Shown here: piece by piece, positions 24,001 through 30,903 of the stretch
Numbering within the stretch: position 1 is the stretch's first letter
How the letters are laid out: the number at the start of each line of letters is the position of its first letter
Origin: Alteromonas oceanisediminis
GTDB taxonomy: Bacteria > Pseudomonadota > Gammaproteobacteria > Enterobacterales > Alteromonadaceae
NCBI RefSeq assembly: GCF_018474025.1
Contig: NZ_JAHCTA010000005.1
Span: 62,001-126,000, forward strand
Length of the DNA: 64,000 bases
Reading direction: 5' to 3'
Notes under the pieces: model-generated
Seen by the model: only the letters and a program-made list of their open reading frames with translations
Told to the model about the DNA's origin: nothing
Database searches by the model: none
Position numbers and translations under genes: made by a program

Positions 24001-24153
24001 CGCATAGGCTCGAACTATTCCAGCGACAGAGCATTCATCGGTTATCGCCAACGCGCGATAACCCAAAAAATCAGCACGTGCGATAAGCTCTTCCGGGTGT
24101 GAAGCCCCAGTTAAAAAGCTGAAGTTGGTTTGGCAAAACAACTCCGCAGCCAT
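21082..24153 (-). CDS. dnaE2: Error-prone DNA polymerase DnaE2 (ImuC)
   Basis: DnaE2 is a C-family polymerase that acts in damage-induced mutagenesis with ImuA and ImuB. The 1023-residue protein starts MAAELFCQTNFSFLTGASHPEELI, the PHP domain. The catalytic palm has PPDIDVDFEHERR near residue 370, with the three acidic residues intact, and the helix-hairpin-helix and OB regions follow. It is shorter than replicative DnaE, as expected for DnaE2. Start is ATG 24153, which overlaps the imuB stop as TAATG; the frame continues nine codons upstream without a better start. Confidence 0.95.
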   Translation of the reverse strand: MAAELFCQTNFSFLTGASHPEELIARADFLGYRALAITDECSVAGIVRAYAEKRDKNLAIKLIVGSYFILNTQCKCILLCPNHDAYKELCRIITNARRRADKGDYRLDEWDLKSVRHCLIIWLPDDDHQGQENTAAWLLKHHAERTWIGAQRLLVANEPQRIARLKILAETYQLPMCACTGVLMHEVERQPLQHVLTATRLGRPVADLGREALSNTERSLRSPDKLAKLYPQEWLTQAEHIAERCHFCLSSLQYQYPSELIPKGFDATSYLRLCVERGIKKRFVNGLPNDIRALIEKELKLIQEQRYEYFFLTIYDVVQFAKSQAILYQGRGSAANSVVCYCLEITAVDPRQINVLFERFISKERNEPPDIDVDFEHERREEVIQYIYRKYGRERTALAATVVCYRFKSALREVGKALGINRAQLDFFISNVNRRDRDVSWQSQLGELGLDPDSRISQHLVALVNELMGFPRHLSQHVGGFVISAGPLYELVPVENASMAQRTVIQWDKDDLEALGLLKVDVLALGMLTAIRKCFDVLSLHYDHHTSIADITRLGDDPQVYQMLQKGDSVGVFQVESRAQMTMLPRLKPACYYDLVVQIAIVRPGPIQGDMVHPYLRRRDGREAIDYPSEEVKSVLSRTMGVPIFQEQVIQLAMVAAGFSGGEADQLRRAMASWKKNGKLVQFRDKLKRGMQKKGYQDDFAERLYQQILGFGVYGFPESHSASFAVLAYVSSWLKCYYPAAFYASLLNSLPMGFYSASQLIQDAQRHAIEIRPVCINASLLDHHLQPNKKGFAIRLGLRLVKGLSQATAVRLVQQRPTQGYASIADVKQLGIHSLELQALASADAFKGIAGNRYQARWQIMETVSQLPLMQGERDPHQLSLVPTEVDDLVEDYRAVGVSLNQHPVALLLNANKLPRFTFASDLVHQAHKSVVSVIGCVTGRQAPGTASGVTFMTLEDHTGNTNVVVWQATARAQKQTYLKSTILQVNGILERGDGDVIHVIAGRLTDLTGLLSELDLKARHFY

Positions 24154-25580
24154 TAGGCAAAATACCCTTGTACAAACCACTGATTATCCGCTGTTCGAAA
24201 TACCCACAAGTACTGGCCCTGAGGGTTTTGCGCAATAAAGTAATCCCGTTCTACTGGGGCATCGTCCCACCACCCTGTCGCCAATCGCTCGGGTGATGTG
24301 AGTATTTTGCTGGGCTCTGACAGCGGTTGTGGCTGCGAGAGTAAAAAAGTGGGGCGATCATAATACTGTGCTTGATTAGCACTCTGAGTGATGCACGGTA
24401 CTTGCCCACCACTCAACCAGCGATTGATGTATTCGGGGCGAAAATCATCACCTCGTTGCACCTGTGCAATGGCCTCTGAGCCCAGTTTTGCCTGCAAGCG
24501 GGCGAGTAGTTGTAGCGCGTTCATTGTTTGGCGCTTACCCGCAAACAAATCATCATTGGCTGCGACCGCAGGAGATAGCTGCTGAGCTGAAAGACTAATG
24601 CCTTGTACCGGCGCTGTCAGGGTGATGTGTTCAATGCGGATCGCTGCAATTTCCTGCCACGCCGTTGCACGGCTTTCGCCTTGTGGACTGTGCAACTGCC
24701 AGCGCTGGTTTTGTTTATCGCGCAATTGCATGTCGATATTTATATCAAAAGCGACTAACCCCCGCTGAACCAGATAGCTTTCAAGATGTTTAAGTAGGTT
24801 AGCTAAAGGCTTAAGTAAGCGCTCACTATGAGTAATTTCGTAGAGAAGCTCACTGTGCTGGTAAAACTTCTGTGAAGGCCGGTAGAGAGCAAGCTGCTCA
24901 AAGCGCTCACCTTTTAACTGGCTGAGATAGCGCAATACTTCGCCATCAAATCGTGCGGCTAACGCACTCACTGGCTGTTCAAACAGTTGCTTAAAAGACT
25001 GAATACCGACTCGGTTTAGGGCATCAATTTGCTTGTGCGTTAATTCACAATAGCTGAGTGACGTACCACAAAGTGCTTTTTTCCACGCGTTGGGGTTAGC
25101 ATTGATATTATTGTAACCGGCTTTGGCAAGTACTTTTACTGCGCTAATTGAATACGCGCAAGCATAGTTAAATCGGCGAGGTTGAAGTATGCGCTGTAGG
25201 GTTTGCCAATAGTGTTGTACTGAACCATACAGCTTCAGCATATTGTCAACTCGCAGGTATAAGCCATTCGGATGATCCAGGCTAATATCAGCCGTTACAC
25301 CATAGAGTTGTTCAGCAATGCTGTGTAACAGCTTGGTTTCCTGCTCGGGCTCATACTCAATAATATCTAATTCAGCACACAGCGCACTGGCAGCTGCCAA
25401 GCCGATGCCAAGTGTCAGCCCGGCTTGCGCGGCAGCAGCATTCATTTGGCACAGCTGGTTGGTGTGCGCACAGTACACAGCGATAGGATGGCTGGCCTGC
25501 TCTGCACCGAGGCCGTTTTCATCAACAACATGGCTGAGTTGCAGCGCATTAAAGCGTAAATAGAGCCATAAGCCTTGCAT
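24153..25580 (-). CDS. imuB: ImuB, Y-family polymerase-like adaptor
   Basis: ImuB looks like a Y-family DNA polymerase but serves as a hub that connects DnaE2 to the beta clamp. The 475-residue protein begins LWLYLRFNALQLSHVV, where active polymerases have D-x-D, and the later SLDHPNGLYLRVDNMLKLYG replaces the usual catalytic DE motif. It is therefore predicted to lack polymerase activity, as is usual for ImuB. A segment QLSPAVAANDDLFAGKR near residue 335 could be the clamp-binding site. It starts six bases after imuA and overlaps dnaE2. Confidence 0.9.
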   Translation of the reverse strand: MQGLWLYLRFNALQLSHVVDENGLGAEQASHPIAVYCAHTNQLCQMNAAAAQAGLTLGIGLAAASALCAELDIIEYEPEQETKLLHSIAEQLYGVTADISLDHPNGLYLRVDNMLKLYGSVQHYWQTLQRILQPRRFNYACAYSISAVKVLAKAGYNNINANPNAWKKALCGTSLSYCELTHKQIDALNRVGIQSFKQLFEQPVSALAARFDGEVLRYLSQLKGERFEQLALYRPSQKFYQHSELLYEITHSERLLKPLANLLKHLESYLVQRGLVAFDINIDMQLRDKQNQRWQLHSPQGESRATAWQEIAAIRIEHITLTAPVQGISLSAQQLSPAVAANDDLFAGKRQTMNALQLLARLQAKLGSEAIAQVQRGDDFRPEYINRWLSGGQVPCITQSANQAQYYDRPTFLLSQPQPLSEPSKILTSPERLATGWWDDAPVERDYFIAQNPQGQYLWVFRTADNQWFVQGYFA

Positions 25581-25586
25581 AACAGA

Positions 25587-26267
25587 TTAACGTTGAGCGC
25601 GAAGTGGAACGATGTTGCTTGATGTCTGTGCCGGGCTTTGCTGAGCAGAATGAATGCTACTTAACGTGTGCTTAACCGTAAATGTGGGTACAGGCCAGCC
25701 GCCACGCTGTTTTTCAATATGAATGTGCAAATGCTCGGTTTGTCGTGAGATGTGCAGAGATAAGCTGATGGGTAGAGGGAGTGCTTGGCCGCGATATTGA
25801 TAAGCAATCAGCAGGCAGTTTCCTTGTTCCGCAGCCACTTGCAAGCGCTTTGCCTGGCTAACGGATAAGCCCTCGTGCCAGAGTAACACGGTGTGACAGC
25901 AACCACTTTTGGCGCACTGCTCGCAGGCCCATAGCTGTTTAGCTTGGTCGTTCGCTTGAACAAAGTAGGTGCGCGCAGCCTGAATGCCATGTTCCGCTAG
26001 CGCGTCAGCGTTAAGCTCAATGGGTGCACCAATCACAAACACATGACGTTGTTCGTGTTGACGCTGCTGTAACAGAGGTAAGCATAGGCGTAATTCACCA
26101 ATACCCATGCTGGATCGGATCAGCACCATGCCTTGTGTTGGAAAGCCACCTTGCAGTGCGTCATCCAGCTTCGCAATGCCGGTCGGCAGGCGAGAAGAGA
26201 CTTGCGGTGTGCGGGAGGCTTGCCAAACAAGTTGTTTATTTTTAAGTTGGGTAATTAACGCAGACAT
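25587..26267 (-). CDS. imuA: ImuA, RecA/SulA-like SOS mutagenesis protein
   Basis: ImuA is the first gene of the SOS mutagenesis cassette; its product is related to RecA and SulA and works with ImuB. The 226-residue protein has the family segment LPTGIAKLDDALQGGFPTQG near residues 26-45. The position of the nucleotide loop reads RSSMGIGELRL, so the Walker lysine is missing and ATP binding is doubtful, as noted for this branch. ATG 26267 is chosen; a GTG four codons upstream is possible. Expression should be LexA-controlled from the box at 26284-26299. Confidence 0.88.
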   Translation of the reverse strand: MSALITQLKNKQLVWQASRTPQVSSRLPTGIAKLDDALQGGFPTQGMVLIRSSMGIGELRLCLPLLQQRQHEQRHVFVIGAPIELNADALAEHGIQAARTYFVQANDQAKQLWACEQCAKSGCCHTVLLWHEGLSVSQAKRLQVAAEQGNCLLIAYQYRGQALPLPISLSLHISRQTEHLHIHIEKQRGGWPVPTFTVKHTLSSIHSAQQSPAQTSSNIVPLRAQR

Positions 26268-26283
26268 AATACAACACACTATA

Positions 26284-26299
26284 CTGTACGGATATACAG
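26284..26299 (-). promoter_or_regulatory. LexA (SOS) box of imuA
   Basis: CTGT-N8-ACAG (CTGTACGGATATACAG) is a perfect match to the gammaproteobacterial LexA consensus ends. It overlaps the -10 of the imuA promoter and lies 17 bases before the chosen start codon, an ideal place for repression. Confidence 0.93.
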
Positions 26300-26325
26300 T
26301 ATAATGTGTTGGTGTATTTCTGCAA
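26298..26325 (-). promoter_or_regulatory. Promoter of imuA-imuB-dnaE2
   Basis: Read on the minus strand: -35 TTGCAG (26320-26325), 16-base spacer, -10 TATACT (26298-26303). The -10 shares bases with the LexA box, so LexA binding would exclude RNA polymerase. The preceding gene ends at 26340, only 15 bases upstream of the -35. Confidence 0.7.
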
Positions 26326-26339
26326 GATCAGATTAAGTA

Positions 26340-26846
26340 CTACTCAGTCATGGCGCTTTCTGTGTCGGCCGCCTGCGTATTCAGCGAGCCGATACTGATG
26401 CTACGACAGGCTGCGATAAAGCCATCTACCGTATTTTGGCACCATGCCATGCGCACATCGCTAGGTTGTGCTTTGATGAACTCATTTACCTCATCGATTT
26501 TCAGGTTTTGATTTTTAATTGCCAGCGTCACAGCCTCTTCCACAGTCATGCCGTGCTCATTACACTTCATCACCACAAATTCGACGTGTTTAATAATAAT
26601 ACTGGCAACCTTATGATCGTCTTGTCCCATCAGCCCGCGTTTATGTAAAGACTCCAAGCGAGCTGCGTAGATCCGCTGCAGTTCAGCTGCGGTAAATGCC
26701 AACTGGCGCTGGGTTAGCTTTACTTTTCTCAGACTGGATTTGCTATTATTTTGCGCCAGCTTAATTTCGCGTTGGAGGCTTTGCCCCCGCACCACAAAAT
26801 AAATCAAAATAATCAACATAATGGCAATGATGCCAGCGGATATCAT
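26340..26846 (-). CDS. Single-pass membrane protein of unknown function
   Basis: I do not recognise this 168-residue protein. It begins with one strong membrane helix (ISAGIIAIMLIILIYFVVRG, residues 2-21), followed by a charged, probably helical stretch to about residue 75 and a mostly helical cytoplasmic-type domain with WCQNTVDGFIAACRSI near residue 134. The gene starts nine bases after the DUF885 peptidase gene on the same strand, so the two are likely co-transcribed. The frame ends just before the imuA promoter. It may be a conserved hypothetical of the lineage. Confidence 0.75.
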   Translation of the reverse strand: MISAGIIAIMLIILIYFVVRGQSLQREIKLAQNNSKSSLRKVKLTQRQLAFTAAELQRIYAARLESLHKRGLMGQDDHKVASIIIKHVEFVVMKCNEHGMTVEEAVTLAIKNQNLKIDEVNEFIKAQPSDVRMAWCQNTVDGFIAACRSISIGSLNTQAADTESAMTE

Positions 26847-26855
26847 AACGGCGAA

Positions 26856-28616
26856 TTACTCCTTAGTACGTTCGAGCTGGGTTTGAATAAATTGCTCAAT
26901 ATTTTGTTCTAATATAAACAGCGGTACTGAACCTTCAGCCAAAACGGCATCGTGAAACTGGCGAATATCAAAATGCTCGCCCAGTGCCGCTTCAGCGTTT
27001 TTGCGCAACGCTTTAATTTTGATTTCGCCAATCTTGTAAGACAAGGCTTGCGCTGGCCATGAAATATACCGGTCAATTTCAGTTTTTACGTTATGTTCAG
27101 ACAGCGCTGTGTTTTCCAGCATATACTCAAGCGCTTTGTCACGAGACCAGCCCATGGTATGCATGCCTGTATCAACCACCAGCCGACACGCTCGCCACAT
27201 TTCATAGCTTAAGCGACCAAAATCATCGTAAGGGTCTTCGTACATGCCGACTTCTTTACCCAAAAATTCAGAATATAACCCCCAGCCTTCACCAAACGCT
27301 GAAATATAGGTTTTACGACGTACTGGCGGTAATCCTTGCATTTCATTAGCAAGCGAAATTTGTAAATGATGCCCCGGTACCGCTTCGTGCGACGTGAGCG
27401 CGGGAATGGCATAGAGCGGCCGCTTATCTAACGCATAAGTGTTGACCCAGTAATAGCCGGGTTGGTCATCACGCCGTGGAGAAACATAGCGACCGGTGGT
27501 GTACTTCGGGGCGATACTGTCAGGCACCGGCGCAACACCGTAAGGAGTGCGTGGGAGTAAACCGAAAAGTTGAGGCAATTTAGCGTCCATTTGTTTGGCA
27601 ATGTAAGACGCATGAACGAGCAACTCCTGTGCAGTTTTGGCGTAGAACTGTGGGTCAGTACGCAAGAATTGGATAAATGCGTTTATGTCACCCTCGAACT
27701 CGAGTTTATCAATAATGCCCTGCATTGCAGCGCGAATACGTGCGACCTCATCCAGCCCTAACTGATGAATTTCAGCGGCAGTCATATCTGTCGTGGTGTA
27801 ATAGCGAATACGATTTTGGTAGAAGGCTTCACCGTTTGGCCATGAAGTCGCCGCGATATCTTCACGTGCCGCAGGGATGTACTCATCCACTAAAAAATCA
27901 TGGAAAGCCTGATAAGCTGGCACTATCTGTTTGGCAATGATCGCCTTAGCGTCGGTACGCCACTTTTCCACTTGTTGCGCTGTGAATTCCTCGCCGAGTG
28001 CTTCAAGCGGCGCGTAAAACGGGCTTTGTTCGGGCGAATCTACAATCAGTGGGGTAACAGACTCTTCAAATCCGACCAACACGGCTTTAGGTTGCGTCAT
28101 GCCGACCTGCATGCCCTGACGCATCCACGCCATGTTGTCTTGCATACGCTGGGCAACGAGTGTTAAACGAGACAGGTAGTTTTCGACATCCTGAGTATTT
28201 TTCAGACGCACATTATTGGGTAGTTGCGCTAAGCTGCTGTGAAAGCCGTATTCAGATGTGATTGGAACGTAATGCTCATTAAATCGATACAAATCTACGT
28301 AGTTTTGTAAGCGGTAGCGCTGCATCAATAACGTGATCAGGCCGTCTCGTGACAAAGCTTTCTGATTGATTTCATCCAGTTTGTTCAGGTATTGGGTAAA
28401 TTGCTGATGACGCTGTTCTAATGCGCCAGCACTGATATCCATAAGCTGAGCATCGTAATCTCGCACCCCTTCGCTGCTAGCCATCAGAGGAAAACTTTTC
28501 AACTCATACTGCCAGATTTCCTCTACCAGTTGATTGAGTTTGTCTTCATCTTTGGCTTGGCTCATGCCAGTCATTAAGCACAGCGAGACTAACGCCAAAC
28601 GCATAAAAGCACGCAT
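26856..28616 (-). CDS. Exported DUF885 family peptidase-like protein
   Basis: The 586-residue protein has a signal peptide (MRAFMRLALVSLCLMTGMSQA) and belongs to DUF885, a group of predicted zinc metallopeptidase-like proteins. The segment LTSHEAVPGHHLQ near residue 416 holds an HE-x5-HH pattern that fits a zinc site, and FGEGWGLYSEFLG near residue 444 is a family hallmark. The substrate is not known. AAAAAGGAG stands upstream of the ATG. It is the middle gene of a DUF1820-DUF885-membrane protein set with 14 and 9 base gaps. Confidence 0.88.
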   Translation of the reverse strand: MRAFMRLALVSLCLMTGMSQAKDEDKLNQLVEEIWQYELKSFPLMASSEGVRDYDAQLMDISAGALEQRHQQFTQYLNKLDEINQKALSRDGLITLLMQRYRLQNYVDLYRFNEHYVPITSEYGFHSSLAQLPNNVRLKNTQDVENYLSRLTLVAQRMQDNMAWMRQGMQVGMTQPKAVLVGFEESVTPLIVDSPEQSPFYAPLEALGEEFTAQQVEKWRTDAKAIIAKQIVPAYQAFHDFLVDEYIPAAREDIAATSWPNGEAFYQNRIRYYTTTDMTAAEIHQLGLDEVARIRAAMQGIIDKLEFEGDINAFIQFLRTDPQFYAKTAQELLVHASYIAKQMDAKLPQLFGLLPRTPYGVAPVPDSIAPKYTTGRYVSPRRDDQPGYYWVNTYALDKRPLYAIPALTSHEAVPGHHLQISLANEMQGLPPVRRKTYISAFGEGWGLYSEFLGKEVGMYEDPYDDFGRLSYEMWRACRLVVDTGMHTMGWSRDKALEYMLENTALSEHNVKTEIDRYISWPAQALSYKIGEIKIKALRKNAEAALGEHFDIRQFHDAVLAEGSVPLFILEQNIEQFIQTQLERTKE

Positions 28617-28630
28617 TAGAACACTCCTTT

Positions 28631-28957
28631 TTAGGTTTTCTTCGGTGTATAAAGTGCACTCGGGAAAGCCATTACCTTATCCGACAACGCGGTAATCTTG
28701 GCACTACCCTCTTTCTTAACTTCGTCGATACGTAAAATGTTGTGCATCGGTACAAACGTATTCACCACGTCAGAAAATTCGTCTTTCAATTTTTCGTGAC
28801 TCGGATCCAGTACCAAACTGGTGTGCGTGTCCCACACAAAATCGCCTATTTCAACAAACCCAAACAGATTGCCTTGACTGACTTCGCGCACGTACACTTC
28901 ATAACGTTCGCCATTGCTGACAAATTGCACTCTAAATAACGGCTTTTTACTGCTCAT
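28631..28957 (-). CDS. DUF1820 family protein
   Basis: This 108-residue protein has no signal peptide. It matches DUF1820 by its opening KPLFRVQFVSNGERYEVYVREV, by GNLFGFVEIGDFVWD near residue 30 and by VPMHNILRIDEVKKEG near residue 70. The function of the family is unknown; the size and strand pattern suggest a compact beta-rich cytoplasmic protein. It starts the operon that continues with the DUF885 peptidase 14 bases on. Confidence 0.85.
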   Translation of the reverse strand: MSSKKPLFRVQFVSNGERYEVYVREVSQGNLFGFVEIGDFVWDTHTSLVLDPSHEKLKDEFSDVVNTFVPMHNILRIDEVKKEGSAKITALSDKVMAFPSALYTPKKT

Positions 28958-29004
28958 AAACCACCCTGGAAATATTAGCGATGATTTTAGCGAGTTAGTC
29001 GGGG

Positions 29005-30111
29005 TTATTCCATCACTACCTGCGTTTCGCCAATGTCCAGAACCATAAATTCAGCAGAGGATAACTGAGCTGCTTGAAGCGCTTCTTTCAGACGCAAAGG
29101 GGGTTCAGCGGGTGGTTCGGCAGTCAGTGGAAACGTTCCCCAATGCATACCAATACTCAACGTCGCGTTAACGTCTTTGTGCATCTGCACAGCCTCTTCT
29201 GGGTTGGCATGATAATCCTGCATAAACCAACGCGGAGCGTAGGCTCCAATCGGGATGAGTGCTAAATCCACCTGCCCTAGTGCCTTCCCAATGGGTTCGA
29301 ACACGGCTTGGGTATAGCCCGTGTCACCGGCAAACCAGAGTGTGAAATCGTCAAACGTTATCGCCCAGCTTGCCCACAGGGTTGAGAAACGGTCAGACAA
29401 TCCACGCGCAGACCAGTGTTGAGAGGGTAAAGCCTGAACGCGCAGGTTCGTTGCGTTTGTGCTGCGCGTTTCCCACCAATCCATTTGAGTCACGTTATCG
29501 GCCGCAACGCCCCGCTCTACAAACCAAGGTTTCAAGCCAAGCGGGACGTAGTAATGTACTTGCGGACCTAGCATTTCAATCGCCAACTTATCTAAATGAT
29601 CGTAGTGGTTATGACTGATAACAACCATATCAATGGCCGGTAGGTCACGGTAATCAATAACATGTGGCGAGTAGCGTTTGGGGCCGGCAAAAGAAACCGG
29701 CGACGCGCGATCACTGAACACTGGGTCAGTAAGAATATTCACGCCCTGATGTTGGAATAAAAACGTTGAATGCCCCAGCCAGGTAACGGTCGGTTTTGTC
29801 GGCGGTGTGGTTATCAACCCAATATCCACCGGGCGCGAGGACACCGTATCAGCCAAGGCAGCATGGTCAGCCCAGGATTCATCACCAAAAAAGCGCATCC
29901 GCATGAAGTCGAAAAACGACTTATCTTTGTCTTTAACATGCGTATTCACAAAGCGCACATGGCCGTTTTCATCCAGTGTGTGGTGTGCTTTATTCGGTTG
30001 AAACCAGTCCACAGACTCGGGTGTCGTGGCACTGCAACTCATGCTGAGGACAACCGCTGCCACTAGCACAACACGCAGGCCCCAATAGGGAATCACTTGG
30101 GCAAAAGTCAT
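29005..30111 (-). CDS. MBL-fold hydrolase, NAPE-PLD/UlaG-like
   Basis: This is a metallo-beta-lactamase-fold hydrolase of about 368 residues. The N-terminal hydrophobic segment (WGLRVVLVAAVVLSMSC) is a signal, perhaps with a weak lipobox. Metal ligands are visible in LGHSTFLF, in SHNHYDHLD (HxHxDH), in FAGDTGYT and in IGMHWGTFPL near the end. The layout resembles N-acyl phosphatidylethanolamine phospholipase D-like bacterial proteins; the real substrate is unknown. Three in-frame starts exist (TTG 30129, ATG 30120, ATG 30111); AAGGA sits at the best distance from ATG 30111. A TetR gene lies directly upstream on the same strand. Confidence 0.85.
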   Translation of the reverse strand: MTFAQVIPYWGLRVVLVAAVVLSMSCSATTPESVDWFQPNKAHHTLDENGHVRFVNTHVKDKDKSFFDFMRMRFFGDESWADHAALADTVSSRPVDIGLITTPPTKPTVTWLGHSTFLFQHQGVNILTDPVFSDRASPVSFAGPKRYSPHVIDYRDLPAIDMVVISHNHYDHLDKLAIEMLGPQVHYYVPLGLKPWFVERGVAADNVTQMDWWETRSTNATNLRVQALPSQHWSARGLSDRFSTLWASWAITFDDFTLWFAGDTGYTQAVFEPIGKALGQVDLALIPIGAYAPRWFMQDYHANPEEAVQMHKDVNATLSIGMHWGTFPLTAEPPAEPPLRLKEALQAAQLSSAEFMVLDIGETQVVME

Positions 30112-30184
30112 CGCCAACATCCTTAACAAAAAACCGTGAGGTTTGACTATACGCTAGAACAGGGGCGATGGATTGGATCCTGAT

Positions 30185-30751
30185 TCATCGATTGCCGCGC
30201 AACAGCGTTTGCGTCGCTAGTTTCAACTCGTCAGCGTCTTGCGCCAAAATGGCGTTAATAGCGAACCCTTGTACATAACTGGTCAGTTGCAGAGCAATCG
30301 CTTCAATATTCGTCTCAGGTCGCAACTCATGATGATTAACTGCCTGTTCGACACAGGCAATAAAGTCAATTTGCAAGCGGTCAATATAGTGTCTTCCCAT
30401 ATCGCGAATAGTAGGATCGTCAAATCCCAATTCAGCGACGCAGTTGATTAGCAAACAACCCCGCCCACCAATCAACGCTAGATAGCGTGAAAAGAAGTCA
30501 TCAATGGCCTGCACACCAGAATCAGACTCGAGTGCAGCAATAACACGCTGCAATTGCGTGTCGATGTAGAACTGAATAACCCGGTATAAAAAAGCCTGCT
30601 TACTTCCAAACTCCAAATAAAAGCCGCGACGATTGAAATCGGTCCGTGCGATAATTTCATCCATGACGGTGCCATGAAATCCGTGCTCTAGAAACACATC
30701 AATCGCTTGCTCCATGACCTCGTCGACGTCGTACATTGGCGCACGTGGCAT
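30185..30751 (-). CDS. TetR family transcriptional regulator
   Basis: The 188-residue protein has a TetR-type helix-turn-helix at residues 10-50 (VFLEHGFHGTVMDEIIARTDFNRRGFYLEFGSKQAF) and a helical ligand domain with the C-terminal type found in the AcrR/YxaF-like group. AGGA precedes the ATG. A perfect palindrome 13 bases upstream is a likely operator for autoregulation. The MBL-fold hydrolase gene lies downstream (73 bases) and is the most likely co-regulated target. The divergent M28 peptidase could be another. Confidence 0.9.
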   Translation of the reverse strand: MPRAPMYDVDEVMEQAIDVFLEHGFHGTVMDEIIARTDFNRRGFYLEFGSKQAFLYRVIQFYIDTQLQRVIAALESDSGVQAIDDFFSRYLALIGGRGCLLINCVAELGFDDPTIRDMGRHYIDRLQIDFIACVEQAVNHHELRPETNIEAIALQLTSYVQGFAINAILAQDADELKLATQTLLRGNR

Positions 30752-30763
30752 GTCGGTTCCTTT

Positions 30764-30783
30764 TAAAGAATTATTATTCTTTA
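30764..30783. promoter_or_regulatory. Palindromic operator upstream of tetR-type gene
   Basis: TAAAGAAT (30764-30771), a TATT centre and ATTCTTTA (30776-30783) form a perfect 8-4-8 inverted repeat. On the minus strand a TTGACA (-35 consensus, 30805-30810) lies just upstream, so the palindrome covers the likely -10 and start of the regulator's own transcript. That is typical TetR self-repression geometry. Confidence 0.65.
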
Positions 30784-30903
30784 GCCTAAGTGGATTTGTC
30801 GCTATGTCAAGTTTGCCGCACAGATTTATACGTTTAGCGGCATACCATCGCTCAGGTGGATCAGGTAAACTGCGCGCAATGTTTTATACGCTAAGCAGGC
30901 ACC

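Noticed and set aside
24153-25580. ImuB as a damaged Y-family polymerase pseudogene
   Set aside because: Loss of the catalytic acids is normal for ImuB, and its frame and neighbours are intact.
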